Shown: positions 8,199 to 16,456 of the stretch, one piece after another
Position numbering within the stretch: the stretch's first letter is position 1
Layout of the letters: each line of letters opens with the position of its first letter
Source: Pseudomonas muyukensis
GTDB taxonomy: Bacteria; Pseudomonadota; Gammaproteobacteria; Pseudomonadales; Pseudomonadaceae
Assembly (NCBI RefSeq): GCF_019139535.1
Contig: NZ_CP077073.1
Span: 509,501 to 573,500 of the forward strand
DNA: 64,000 nt
Direction of reading: 5' to 3'
Translations under genes and position numbers: made by a program
The notes under the pieces: model-generated
Database searches by the model: none
Seen by the model: the letters and a program-made list of their open reading frames with translations, nothing else
Told to the model about the DNA's origin: nothing

Positions 8199-9530
8199 TT
8201 ACAGGTTGTAGCCGCGCTCGTTGTGCTGAGCCAGGTCGAGACCGACCGACTCTTCCTCGTCGCTGACCCGCAGGCCCATCACCAGGTCGAGCACCTTGAG
8301 GATCAGGTAGGTGACGATGGCGGTATAGACCACGGTGAAAATCACCCCCTTGGCCTGAATCCAGAACTGCGCGGCGATGTCGGTCACCGCGCCGAAGCCA
8401 CCCAGCGCAGGCGCTGCGAACACACCGGTGAGCAGCGCGCCGACGATCCCGCCGATACCGTGCACGCCAAAGGCGTCGAGGGAGTCGTCATAACCCAGCT
8501 TGCGCTTGAGGCTGGTGGCGCAGAAGTAGCAGATCACCCCGGAGGCCAGGCCGATCACCAGCGCGCCCATCGGGCCGACAGTGCCGGCGGCCGGGGTGAT
8601 GGCGACCAGGCCCGCGACCACGCCGGAGGCGATGCCCAGGGCGCTGGGTTTGCCGTGGCCGATCCACTCGGCGAACATCCAGCCCAGCGCGGCGGCGGCG
8701 GTGGCGATCTGGGTCACCAGCATGGCCATGCCGGCGGTGCCGTTGGCGGCGGCGGCGGAGCCGGCATTGAAGCCGAACCAGCCGATCCACAGCATGGCCG
8801 CGCCCATCAGCGTGTAGCCCAGGTTGTGCGGGGCCATCGGCGTGGTCGGGTAGCCCTTGCGCTTGCCTAGCACCAGGCAGCAGACCAGGCCGGCGATACC
8901 GGCGTTGATGTGCACCACGGTGCCGCCGGCGAAGTCCAGCACACCCCAGTCCCACATCAGCGCGCCGTCACCGCTCCAGACCATGTGCGCGATCGGCGCA
9001 TAGACCAGGGTGAACCACACGGCCATGAAGATCAGCATCGCCGAGAACTTCATGCGTTCGGCGAAGGCGCCGACGATCAGCGCCGGGGTGATGATGGCGA
9101 AGGTCATCTGGAAGGTGATGAACACCGCTTCCGGGAACAAGGCGGTGGCCGAGGTCAGGTTGGCCGGGGTGACGCCGCTGAGGAAGGCCTTGGAGAAACC
9201 ACCGATGAAGGAATTGAGGTTGAGCACGCCCTTTTCCATGCCCGTGGTATCGAACGCCAGGCTGTAGCCGTAGACGACCCACAGGAGGCTCATCAGGCCG
9301 GTGATGGCGAAGCACTGCATCATCACCGACAGCACGTTCTTCGAACGCACCATGCCGCCGTAGAACAGGGCCAGGCCAGGGATGGTCATGAACAGCACCA
9401 GCGCCGTGGCGGTGAGCATCCAGGCGGTGTCACCGGAGTTCAGCGCCGGGGCAGCTTCCTCGGCCAGGGCCAGCCCTGGCATTACGAGGGACAATAGGGC
9501 TCCTAGCCCTGCGATCTTGCGCAGAGTCAT
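8199..9530 (-). CDS. amtB: Ammonium transporter AmtB
   Basis: A 443-residue Amt/Mep/Rh channel. The signal peptide MTLRKIAGLGALLSLVMPGLALAEE is followed by 11 predicted membrane helices. Family landmarks are LALFYGGMVRSKNVLS, the helix with DFAGGTVVHINAG, and HGIGGIVGALLTGVF, which together give the pore twin His. The cytosolic C-terminal tail with DEEESVGLDLAQHNERGYNL is the PII-binding segment. It admits ammonium when nitrogen is scarce. It lies 45 bp downstream of glnK in one operon and should follow its sigma-54/NtrC promoter. Confidence 0.96.
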   Translation of the reverse strand: MTLRKIAGLGALLSLVMPGLALAEEAAPALNSGDTAWMLTATALVLFMTIPGLALFYGGMVRSKNVLSVMMQCFAITGLMSLLWVVYGYSLAFDTTGMEKGVLNLNSFIGGFSKAFLSGVTPANLTSATALFPEAVFITFQMTFAIITPALIVGAFAERMKFSAMLIFMAVWFTLVYAPIAHMVWSGDGALMWDWGVLDFAGGTVVHINAGIAGLVCCLVLGKRKGYPTTPMAPHNLGYTLMGAAMLWIGWFGFNAGSAAAANGTAGMAMLVTQIATAAAALGWMFAEWIGHGKPSALGIASGVVAGLVAITPAAGTVGPMGALVIGLASGVICYFCATSLKRKLGYDDSLDAFGVHGIGGIVGALLTGVFAAPALGGFGAVTDIAAQFWIQAKGVIFTVVYTAIVTYLILKVLDLVMGLRVSDEEESVGLDLAQHNERGYNL

Positions 9531-9575
9531 GTTGTTTTCTCCTGGGGCGTTGGGTTTGGTGAGGCGGTGTTGCTG

Positions 9576-10028
<453 letters not shown>

Positions 10029-10114
10029 TCACGCGGTTTGAAGAGGGCCTGACGGCGGGCCTGGCACTGCCTGGTCACGACGGCTCGCATCAGTGCATGG
10101 CTCGCCAAGGTCTT

Positions 10115-10130
10115 TGCAGAAACCTTGCCA
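10115..10130 (-). promoter_or_regulatory. Sigma-54 promoter for glnK-amtB
   Basis: The minus strand reads TGGCAAGGTTTCTGCA. The GG (-24) and GC (-12) doublets are at the exact sigma-54 spacing, with 5 of 6 and 4 of 5 matches to TGGCAC-N5-TTGCA. It lies about 200 bp upstream of the glnK ATG. Confidence 0.72.
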
Positions 10131-10204
10131 GCTCAAGCAAAGCGTCCAAAAACAGCGACTTGCGCGCAACAGCCGGGATTGGCCAGTTGCCAGCGGGGAA
10201 AAGC

Positions 10205-10220
10205 TGCACAACTTCGGTGC
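10205..10220. promoter_or_regulatory. NtrC-type binding site
   Basis: TGCACAACTTCGGTGC fits the NtrC dyad GCAC-N7-GTGC. It sits about 90 bp upstream of the sigma-54 promoter of glnK, a normal enhancer distance. A second site was not clear. Confidence 0.6.
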
Positions 10221-10318
10221 GCGACCTTTGGCCGCCCTGCGCGAAAAGCGTGCAGCGCAGGCGGGCCCAAGGGGCGTGCTACACTGCAGGCCTTTCACAG
10301 ATCAGCGGATAGCCACAC

Positions 10319-10582
10319 ATGCTCGCCCCCAAAGCCTTTCTCGATGCCCTGAGCGACCAGGCTTCGCGCCTGTTCAGCGGCGACACCGCACAGCCTCGCG
10401 CCGAGCTTGAGAGCCAGTTCAAGGTGCTGATGCAGGGTGCCTTCAGCAAGCTCGACCTGGTCAGCCGCGAGGAATTCGACAGCCAGATGGTCGTACTGGC
10501 CCGCACCCGCGCCCGCCTCGAGGCGCTGGAGCAGCAGGTCGCCGAGCTGGAAGCCCGGATGGCGCCGCCCGCCGAGGAATAA
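10319..10582 (+). CDS. ubiK: Ubiquinone biosynthesis accessory factor UbiK
   Basis: An 87-residue protein of the BMFP/YqiC (UbiK) family. An N-terminal amphipathic helix (PKAFLDALSDQASRLF) is followed by a long C-terminal trimeric coiled coil (SREEFDSQMVVLARTRARLEALEQQVAELEAR). UbiK works with UbiJ in the soluble Ubi complex for aerobic ubiquinone synthesis. The position between glnK and comM is conserved in Pseudomonas. A TACACT -10-like box lies near 10279. Confidence 0.85.
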   Translation: MLAPKAFLDALSDQASRLFSGDTAQPRAELESQFKVLMQGAFSKLDLVSREEFDSQMVVLARTRARLEALEQQVAELEARMAPPAEE

Positions 10583-10606
10583 CGATCGATACACGGAGTG
10601 TTTGCC

Positions 10607-11035
10607 ATGAAAGTCAGTGCCCGTAATGTCTTCGAAGGTACCGTCAGCGCCATCCAGCCTGGCGCGGTGAATGCCGAGGTCGAGCTGACCCTCGGCGGCG
10701 GCGAGAAGCTGGTCGCGGTGGTGACCATGGCCAGCCTGCACAACCTCAACATCAATGTCGGCAAGCAGGCCGTGGCGCTGGTCAAGGCGCCCTGGGTGGT
10801 GCTGATGACCGACGCCGCCGGTTACCGGCTGTCCGCGCGCAACAGCCTGGAAGGCGAAGTGGTCCGGGTCGGCGACGGCGCGGTGAATGCCGAGGTGGTG
10901 CTGAAGCTGTCCGGCGGCACCGAGGTGTATGCCATCGTCACCCGCGAAGCGGTGCAGGAACTTGGCCTGAAGCCGGGGGTGAAGGCCACCGCGCTGATCA
11001 AGGCCTCGCACATCATCCTGGGCGCCAAGCCCTGA
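10607..11035 (+). CDS. Double-Mop (TOBE) molybdate-binding protein
   Basis: A 142-residue protein made of two tandem Mop/TOBE repeats (about residues 2-66 and 74-140). Each has the shape SARN-F/L-EG-V-...-GAVNAEV-L-L-GG, ending in VALVKAPWVVL and ATALIKASHIIL. Such di-Mop molbindins bind molybdate or tungstate oxyanions in the cytoplasm for storage or homeostasis. The ATG at 10607 after ACGGAG is chosen over an upstream TTG. It is followed by a strong terminator. Confidence 0.85.
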   Translation: MKVSARNVFEGTVSAIQPGAVNAEVELTLGGGEKLVAVVTMASLHNLNINVGKQAVALVKAPWVVLMTDAAGYRLSARNSLEGEVVRVGDGAVNAEVVLKLSGGTEVYAIVTREAVQELGLKPGVKATALIKASHIILGAKP

Positions 11036-11050
11036 TCGCCTGAGCGAATG

Positions 11051-11085
11051 CCCGCTTCTACCTGGTTCAGGTAGAAGCGGGGTTT
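11051..11085 (+). terminator. Terminator after the Mop gene
   Basis: CCCGCTTCTACCTG, GTT loop and CAGGTAGAAGCGGG form a perfect 14-bp stem followed by GTTT. Confidence 0.75.
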
Positions 11086-11165
11086 CCCCACGATGGCATT
11101 CAAGCGCTGCACTGTATTAATTCCCCTCCCAGCAGATGAAACTTATTTAAGTTAGGCCTTCCCGG

Positions 11166-11193
11166 TTGACTTCCCCGCTATGCTTTGCATAAA
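11166..11193 (+). promoter_or_regulatory. Candidate promoter of the mgtA transcript
   Basis: TTGACT (11166-11171), a 16-bp spacer and CATAAA (11188-11193) match sigma-70 boxes. An AT-rich stretch ACTTATTTAAGTTA lies just upstream and could hold a regulator site. The next long gene is mgtA, about 650 bp downstream. Confidence 0.5.
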
Positions 11194-11243
11194 GTTCACC
11201 CGCCCCGAAAAGCGGGCCTTTATTTCAACTCACGAAGAATTCA

Positions 11244-11321
11244 ATGGACACAGTATCTAGTCGCTGTCTGGCAGCCTTTGCTCGCCAGGCACTTGAACCG
11301 GAACTCCGGGCCCGCCCCTAG
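11244..11321 (+). CDS. Candidate mgtA leader peptide 1 (25 aa)
   Basis: ATG to TAG gives 25 residues, MDTVSSRCLAAFARQ then ALEPELRARP. A weak GAAGAA precedes the start. The Glu-Pro-Glu and the terminal Pro resemble the acidic/proline content of enteric MgtL leader peptides, but there is no sequence homology that I can claim. The stop codon lies 4 nt before the first GGCAAGC arm of the hairpin at 11326, so a ribosome at the end of this ORF would cover that arm. Confidence 0.4.
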   Translation: MDTVSSRCLAAFARQALEPELRARP

Positions 11322-11325
11322 GTCG

Positions 11326-11398
11326 GGCAAGCCGCGCCAGAGCCTGCTGCTCCGCCGTAGCTTGCCGCCCCGGGTGCCCGCCCGGTCGGAGGCAAGCT
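11326..11398 (+). promoter_or_regulatory. Mutually exclusive RNA pairings in the mgtA leader
   Basis: GCTTGCC at 11360-11366 can pair with GGCAAGC at 11326-11332 (7 bp). As AGCTTGCC (11359-11366) it can instead pair with GGCAAGCT at 11391-11398 (8 bp). The second pairing covers part of the Shine-Dalgarno GGAGG (11388-11392) of the next short ORF. The two pairings exclude each other, as in attenuators. Confidence 0.5.
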
Positions 11399-11399
11399 C

Positions 11400-11510
11400 A
11401 TGAACCTCATTATCGCTATCCCTCGCCTGCGCGCCTTTGCGCACAAGGCCCCGCACCGTCCTGTCCTTGGCTGGGGCCTGTCCTCGTCCCTGGAACCGCC
11501 TAGTCGATAG
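11400..11510 (+). CDS. Candidate mgtA leader peptide 2 (36 aa)
   Basis: A perfect GGAGG at 11388-11392, 7 nt before ATG, makes this the best supported short ORF of the leader. It encodes 36 residues beginning MNLIIAIPRLRAFAHKAPHR and ending SSSLEPPSR. It is rich in Pro and Arg and has an EPP near the end. No known family was recognised. It is followed by GC-rich inverted repeats (GCGCGC at 11508-11513 and about 11536-11541). Confidence 0.5.
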   Translation: MNLIIAIPRLRAFAHKAPHRPVLGWGLSSSLEPPSR

Positions 11511-11590
11511 CGCGCCCGTTGCTGCCTGCAGTGACGCGCGCGATGCTGTCCGTTCGCTGAACTGACGCCATTTAAATCGTCAGAAACTTC

Positions 11591-11614
11591 CGAACTTTAA
11601 ATAATTAAAGTTCG
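11591..11614. promoter_or_regulatory. Perfect AT-rich palindrome in the mgtA leader
   Basis: CGAACTTTAA, ATAA, TTAAAGTTCG: 10-bp perfect arms. It could be an RNA hairpin in the leader or a DNA operator near a second, proximal promoter. It stands out against the GC-rich surroundings. Confidence 0.5.
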
Positions 11615-11658
11615 TTGGAGTTCTATTGCCCGCCATTGAGCAAAGGGATTAACCAACC

Positions 11659-11799
11659 ATGGACTCAGCCAGTAGAAAGTTCGCTGCCGATCTTATTTCC
11701 GGCATTCGCCAGCGAACACCTAAACGTCGGAAAAAACACGCCTTTCATTGTTCGAATGATTGCGACACGGGACACGTTCACTCACCTCCCCTACCGTGA
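11659..11799 (+). CDS. Candidate mgtA leader peptide 3 (46 aa)
   Basis: ATG preceded by AAGGGA (11643-11648) opens a 46-residue basic ORF, MDSASRKFAADLISG then IRQRTPKRRKKH, with a Cys/His stretch HCSNDC and the end HSPPLP. It ends 45 bp before the mgtA ATG. The opening MDSAS resembles MDTVS of leader ORF 1. An overlapping frame from TTG 11615 runs into ATGA at the mgtA start and is an alternative coupled ORF. Translation of either is unproven. Confidence 0.35.
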   Translation: MDSASRKFAADLISGIRQRTPKRRKKHAFHCSNDCDTGHVHSPPLP

Positions 11800-11844
11800 G
11801 TCGACTGTGTGTCGTGCCGCCTCCTGCGGCAGGAGCACAGCCAA

Positions 11845-14556
11845 ATGACCGTAAAAGACCGCAACACCCGCAGCAAAGCCGGCGAAGACACCCGCCTGTC
11901 CATGCGCGCCGCCCGCGAAGCACGTAATGGCCTGGCGGTGACCCTGGCCAACCTCGACGCCAGCGAGCTGGGCCTGACCGAGCACGAAGCCACCAAGCGC
12001 CTGCAGCGCGACGGCGCCAACCAAGTCGCCCATGACAAGCCGCAACCGGCCCTGGTGCAACTGCTCAAGGCCCTGCACAACCCCTTCATCTACGTGCTGC
12101 TCACCCTCGCCGGCATCAGCTTCGTCACCGACTACTGGCTGCCGGTACGCGCAGGCGACCTGGACGAAGCGGACCTGACCAAGGTCATCATCATCATGAC
12201 CATGGTCAGCCTCAGCAGCCTGCTGCGCTTCTGGCAGGAGTACCGTTCGGGCAAGGCCGCCGACGCCCTCAAGGCCATGGTCCGCACCACCGCCACCGTG
12301 CTGCGCCGCGCGCGCCACGACCAGCCGGCGCAACTGCGCGAAGTGCCGATGAACGAGCTGGTGGCCGGCGATATCGTGCAACTGGCCGCCGGCGACATGA
12401 TCCCCGCCGATATCCGCCTGATCGAGTCCCGTGACCTGTTCATCAGCCAGGCGGTACTGACCGGCGAGGCGCTGCCGGTGGAGAAGTACGACACCCTCGG
12501 CCACGTCGCGCAGAAGTCCGCCGCAGGCAGCGCCAGCGATGAAAGCGGCCTGCTCGACCTGCCCAACATCGGCTTCATGGGCACCAACGTGGTCAGCGGC
12601 CGGGCTCGCGCCGTGGTGGTGGCCACCGGCAAGCGCACTTACTTCGGTTCGCTGGCCAAGGCCATCGTCGGCTCGCGCAGCCAGACCGCCTTCGACCGGG
12701 GCGTGAACAGCGTCAGCCGCCTGTTGATCCGCTTCATGCTGGTGATGGTGCCGGTGGTGTTCATGCTCAACGGCGTGGTCAAGGGCGACTGGAGCGACGC
12801 CTTCCTGTTCGCCCTGGCCGTGGCCGTGGGCCTGACCCCGGAGATGCTGCCGATGATCGTCAGCGCCAATCTGGCCAAGGGCGCCGTGGCCATGGCCCGG
12901 CGCAAGGTGGTGGTCAAGCGCCTGAACGCCATCCAGAACTTCGGTTCGATGGATGTACTGTGCACCGACAAGACCGGTACCTTGACCCAGGACCGCATCA
13001 TCCTCGAACACCACGTCGACCCCAGCGGCCACAAGGACCCGCGGCTGCTCGCACTGGCCTGGCTCAACAGCCATCACCAGAGCGGCGTGAAGAACCTGAT
13101 GGACCAGGCTGTGCTGCGCTTTGCCGACGAAGACCAGGGCTTCCAGCCGCCCTATGCCTACGCCAAGGTCGACGAACTGCCCTTCGACTTCATCCGCCGG
13201 CGCCTGTCGGTGATTGTCAGGGATGCCCTAGGCGATCACCTGCTGGTGAGCAAGGGCGCCGTCGAGGAAATGCTGGCCATCGCCACCCATGTGCAAGAAG
13301 GCGGCCAGCGGGTCGCCCTGGATGCCGGGCGACGCCAGCAACTGCTGGCCACCGCCAGCACCTACAACCAGGAGGGTTTCCGCGTGCTGCTGGTCGGTAC
13401 CCGTGATATCCCGGCCGCCACCGGCAAGCCCCAGTACCACACCGATGACGAGCGCGAGCTGGTGATCCGTGGCTTCCTGACCTTCCTCGACCCGCCCAAG
13501 GAAACCGCCGGCCCGGCCATCGCCGCCTTGCGCGAAATGGGCGTGAAGGTGAAGGTGCTGACCGGCGACAACCCGGTGGTCACCTGCAAGGTCTGCCGCG
13601 AAGTGGGCCTGGAGCCCGGCCAACCACTGCTCGGGCAGGACATCGAACGCCTGGACGACACCCAGCTCAAGGCCCTGGTCGAGGAGCGCACGGTGTTCGC
13701 CAAGCTCACTCCGCTACAGAAATCACGGGTGCTCAAGGCGCTGCAAGCCAATGGCCACACCGTGGGCTTCCTCGGCGACGGCATCAACGACGCCCCGGCG
13801 TTGCGCGATGCCGACGTGGGCATCTCGGTGGACAGCGGCACCGACATCGCCAAGGAGTCGGCCGACATCATCCTCCTGGAAAAAAGCCTGATGGTGCTGG
13901 AGGAAGGCGTGCTCAAGGGCCGCGAAACCTTCGGCAACATCATGAAGTACCTGTGCATGACCGCCAGCTCCAACTTCGGCAACGTCTTCTCGGTGCTGGT
14001 GGCCAGCGCGTTCATCCCGTTCATGCCGATGCTGGCGATCCACCTGCTGCTGCAGAACCTGATGTACGACTTCTCCCAGCTGTCGCTGCCGTGGGATCGC
14101 ATGGACAAGGAATTCCTGCGCGAACCTCGCAAGTGGGATGCGCGCAACATCGGCCGGTTCATGCTGTGGATCGGCCCGACTTCGTCGATCTTCGACATCA
14201 CCACCTTTGCCCTGATGTGGTACGTGTTCGCCGCCAACAGCGTGCAGATGCAGGCGTTGTTCCAGTCCGGCTGGTTCATCGAGGGGTTGCTGTCGCAGAC
14301 CCTGGTGGTGCACATGCTGCGCACCCGCAAGGTGCCGTTCTTGCAGAGCACCGCGGCGCTGCCAGTAATCCTGGCCACCGGCCTGGTGATGTGCCTGGGC
14401 ATCTACATCCCGTTCTCGCCACTGGGGGCGATGGTCGGGCTGGTGCCCCTGCCGTGGGAATACTTCCCGTGGCTGGCCGCTACCCTGCTCGGCTATTGCC
14501 TGGTGGCGCAGGGCATGAAGACCCTGTACATCCGCCGCTTCGGTCAATGGTTCTGA
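11845..14556 (+). CDS. mgtA: Magnesium-importing P-type ATPase MgtA
   Basis: A 903-residue P3B-type ATPase that imports Mg2+ across the inner membrane. The disordered N-terminal ~50 residues carry many basic and Thr/Ser residues. Motifs are LTGEALPVEKYD (actuator), MDVLCTDKTGTLTQDR (phosphorylated Asp), KVKVLTGDNPVV and FLGDGINDAPAL. About ten membrane helices are expected, with the C-terminal group after residue ~690. ATG 11845 with AGGAG 9 nt upstream is chosen over a GTG at 11809. Length matches enteric MgtA (898). The long leader implies control of transcript elongation or translation. Confidence 0.95.
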   Translation: MTVKDRNTRSKAGEDTRLSMRAAREARNGLAVTLANLDASELGLTEHEATKRLQRDGANQVAHDKPQPALVQLLKALHNPFIYVLLTLAGISFVTDYWLPVRAGDLDEADLTKVIIIMTMVSLSSLLRFWQEYRSGKAADALKAMVRTTATVLRRARHDQPAQLREVPMNELVAGDIVQLAAGDMIPADIRLIESRDLFISQAVLTGEALPVEKYDTLGHVAQKSAAGSASDESGLLDLPNIGFMGTNVVSGRARAVVVATGKRTYFGSLAKAIVGSRSQTAFDRGVNSVSRLLIRFMLVMVPVVFMLNGVVKGDWSDAFLFALAVAVGLTPEMLPMIVSANLAKGAVAMARRKVVVKRLNAIQNFGSMDVLCTDKTGTLTQDRIILEHHVDPSGHKDPRLLALAWLNSHHQSGVKNLMDQAVLRFADEDQGFQPPYAYAKVDELPFDFIRRRLSVIVRDALGDHLLVSKGAVEEMLAIATHVQEGGQRVALDAGRRQQLLATASTYNQEGFRVLLVGTRDIPAATGKPQYHTDDERELVIRGFLTFLDPPKETAGPAIAALREMGVKVKVLTGDNPVVTCKVCREVGLEPGQPLLGQDIERLDDTQLKALVEERTVFAKLTPLQKSRVLKALQANGHTVGFLGDGINDAPALRDADVGISVDSGTDIAKESADIILLEKSLMVLEEGVLKGRETFGNIMKYLCMTASSNFGNVFSVLVASAFIPFMPMLAIHLLLQNLMYDFSQLSLPWDRMDKEFLREPRKWDARNIGRFMLWIGPTSSIFDITTFALMWYVFAANSVQMQALFQSGWFIEGLLSQTLVVHMLRTRKVPFLQSTAALPVILATGLVMCLGIYIPFSPLGAMVGLVPLPWEYFPWLAATLLGYCLVAQGMKTLYIRRFGQWF

Positions 14557-14566
14557 GGAGGTGGGC

Positions 14567-14971
14567 ATGCGCGTACTGATCTGCGCAGGGCGCCACTTCG
14601 CCGACCGCCAGCGCTGCCGCCAGGCGCTGGACGCGCTGCAGTGCCAGCAACCGGTGCGGGTGCTGATCCACGGCGGCAGCCAGCACCTGGGAGGCGAGAT
14701 CGAAGGCTGGGCCCGCGAGCACGGCGCCGACATCGTCCGCTATCCGCCGAACTGGCAGTTGCACGGCAAGCAGGCCGAGCGCCTGCGTAACCTGTTCATG
14801 CTGCGCGACAGCCGCCCTGACCTGGTGCTCGCCCTGCCCGGCGGCGATGACACCGAGGAACTGCTGGCCCGTGCACGCGGGCAAGACCTCAACGTGATCT
14901 GTGCCCGCCCTCCCTTGAACCACGCGCAGTGCGCTGAAGCGAGGGAACAGGCGTGCCCGCGCGATCGATGA
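14567..14971 (+). CDS. YspA/DUF2493 SLOG-family protein
   Basis: A 134-residue protein opening MRVLICAGRHFADRQRC, the Rossmann-like start of the YspA (cpYpsA-related) SLOG family. HGGSQHLGGEIEGWAREHG carries the glycine-rich nucleotide-binding turn, and LVLALPGGDDTEEL is the PGG(D/T) motif. SLOG proteins bind nucleotides or NAD-like ligands and often act as sensors. It starts 10 bp after mgtA with GAGGAG as ribosome site, so it is cotranscribed with mgtA. Confidence 0.75.
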   Translation: MRVLICAGRHFADRQRCRQALDALQCQQPVRVLIHGGSQHLGGEIEGWAREHGADIVRYPPNWQLHGKQAERLRNLFMLRDSRPDLVLALPGGDDTEELLARARGQDLNVICARPPLNHAQCAEAREQACPRDR

Positions 14972-14983
14972 TCGTGCGGGCAC
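14953..14983 (+). terminator. Hairpin at the end of the mgtA transcript
   Basis: GTGCCCGC at 14953-14960 pairs with GCGGGCAC at 14976-14983, with an inner GCGATC/GATCGT. It overlaps the last codons of the SLOG gene. There is no long T-run, so termination strength is uncertain. Confidence 0.45.
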
Positions 14984-15228
14984 ATCGCACTGCCAGGCCA
15001 TCAAAAAGCCATGCACGCATTAAAGTTATTCCTACTCACTGCCGTTAACCCCTTCATTGGAAAGCAATTTTTAGCTGGGCTTTGCGCTAGTCGGGCTATC
15101 TCATGGAAGGCATCGATGCAGAGTGACCGGGAAAGGACATGCAGCCGCACTACCGCTGCAGACCGGGCATGGCGGACCACAGACCGCCCTGCGACATACG
15201 TAATGTCAACACATGGAAAAATAACCCT

Positions 15229-15696
15229 ATGCAACTGAAGAAACGGATCTTCGCGGCCCTGGCCGTCACCACCCTGTGCGCCGCCGGTGCGGCCCATGCA
15301 GGCCCTGCGGTGACCGTCACCGTCAAGAACCTGGGCACCGCCGAGGCCAAGTACTCGATGGTCGGCAACGTCGAAGCCCTGACCAACGCCGGTGCCACGC
15401 CCAAGCCCGCGGACGTGATCCGGCCGAAGGAAGCCAGCACCTTCGTGGTACGCGGCGCCCTCAGCCCTGACATGACCACCGCGGTCCTGCGCTACAAGAT
15501 CGGCGCCAAGACCTGCGTGTTCAAGACCGCCTTCGTCAACACCATCGTCCCCGGCGGCCTGGGCAGCGGCACCATCAAAAAAGCACCGAAGTGGACCAAG
15601 GACGCCGAAAGCACCGGTGGCGCACGCTGCAACGCCAGCATCAGCGCGACCAGCCTGTCCGACTTCTCGTGGAAAGCTGAATTCACCATTCAGTAA
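15229..15696 (+). CDS. Small secreted protein of unknown family, first gene of an exporter operon
   Basis: A 155-residue protein with a clear Sec signal peptide ([20 protein letters not shown], cleavage after AHA). The ~130-residue mature part is beta-rich ([45 protein letters not shown]) with just two cysteines (KTCVF and GARCN), which could form one disulfide. I do not recognise the family. The fold pattern suggests a small beta sandwich. Next come 70 bp with a GC-rich hairpin, then ABC ATPase, permease, TolC and adaptor genes. A role as the cargo or partner of that exporter is inference. Confidence 0.75.
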   Translation: MQLKKRIFAALAVTTLCAAGAAHAGPAVTVTVKNLGTAEAKYSMVGNVEALTNAGATPKPADVIRPKEASTFVVRGALSPDMTTAVLRYKIGAKTCVFKTAFVNTIVPGGLGSGTIKKAPKWTKDAESTGGARCNASISATSLSDFSWKAEFTIQ

Positions 15697-15704
15697 GCCG
15701 TAGT

Positions 15705-15732
15705 CCCGAGCCGCCCAGCAGGGCGGCCCGGG
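15705..15732 (+). promoter_or_regulatory. Intercistronic hairpin before the exporter genes
   Basis: CCCG..CCGCCC, AGCA loop, GGGCGG.CCGGG form a strong stem without a T-run. It lies between the secreted-protein gene and the ABC ATPase and could protect the first message or reduce read-through. Confidence 0.4.
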
Positions 15733-15766
15733 CCTTCCCAGCACAAGCCAAGGACCGTGGCAGTGC

Positions 15767-16448
<682 letters not shown>

Positions 16449-16456
<8 letters not shown>

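Noticed and set aside
10060..10075. TGGCACTGCCTGGTCA as a plus-strand sigma-54 promoter
   Set aside because: The -24 half fits but the -12 half lacks the GC doublet, and it points towards ubiK. The minus-strand site at 10115 fits much better.
11615..11848. 77-codon TTG-start ORF ending in ATGA at the mgtA start
   Set aside because: The overlap is suggestive, but no Shine-Dalgarno precedes the TTG. Kept only as an alternative in the leader finding.
15011..15238. 75-codon ORF before the secreted-protein gene
   Set aside because: No ribosome site, no family match and odd composition. The region is better read as a promoter region.
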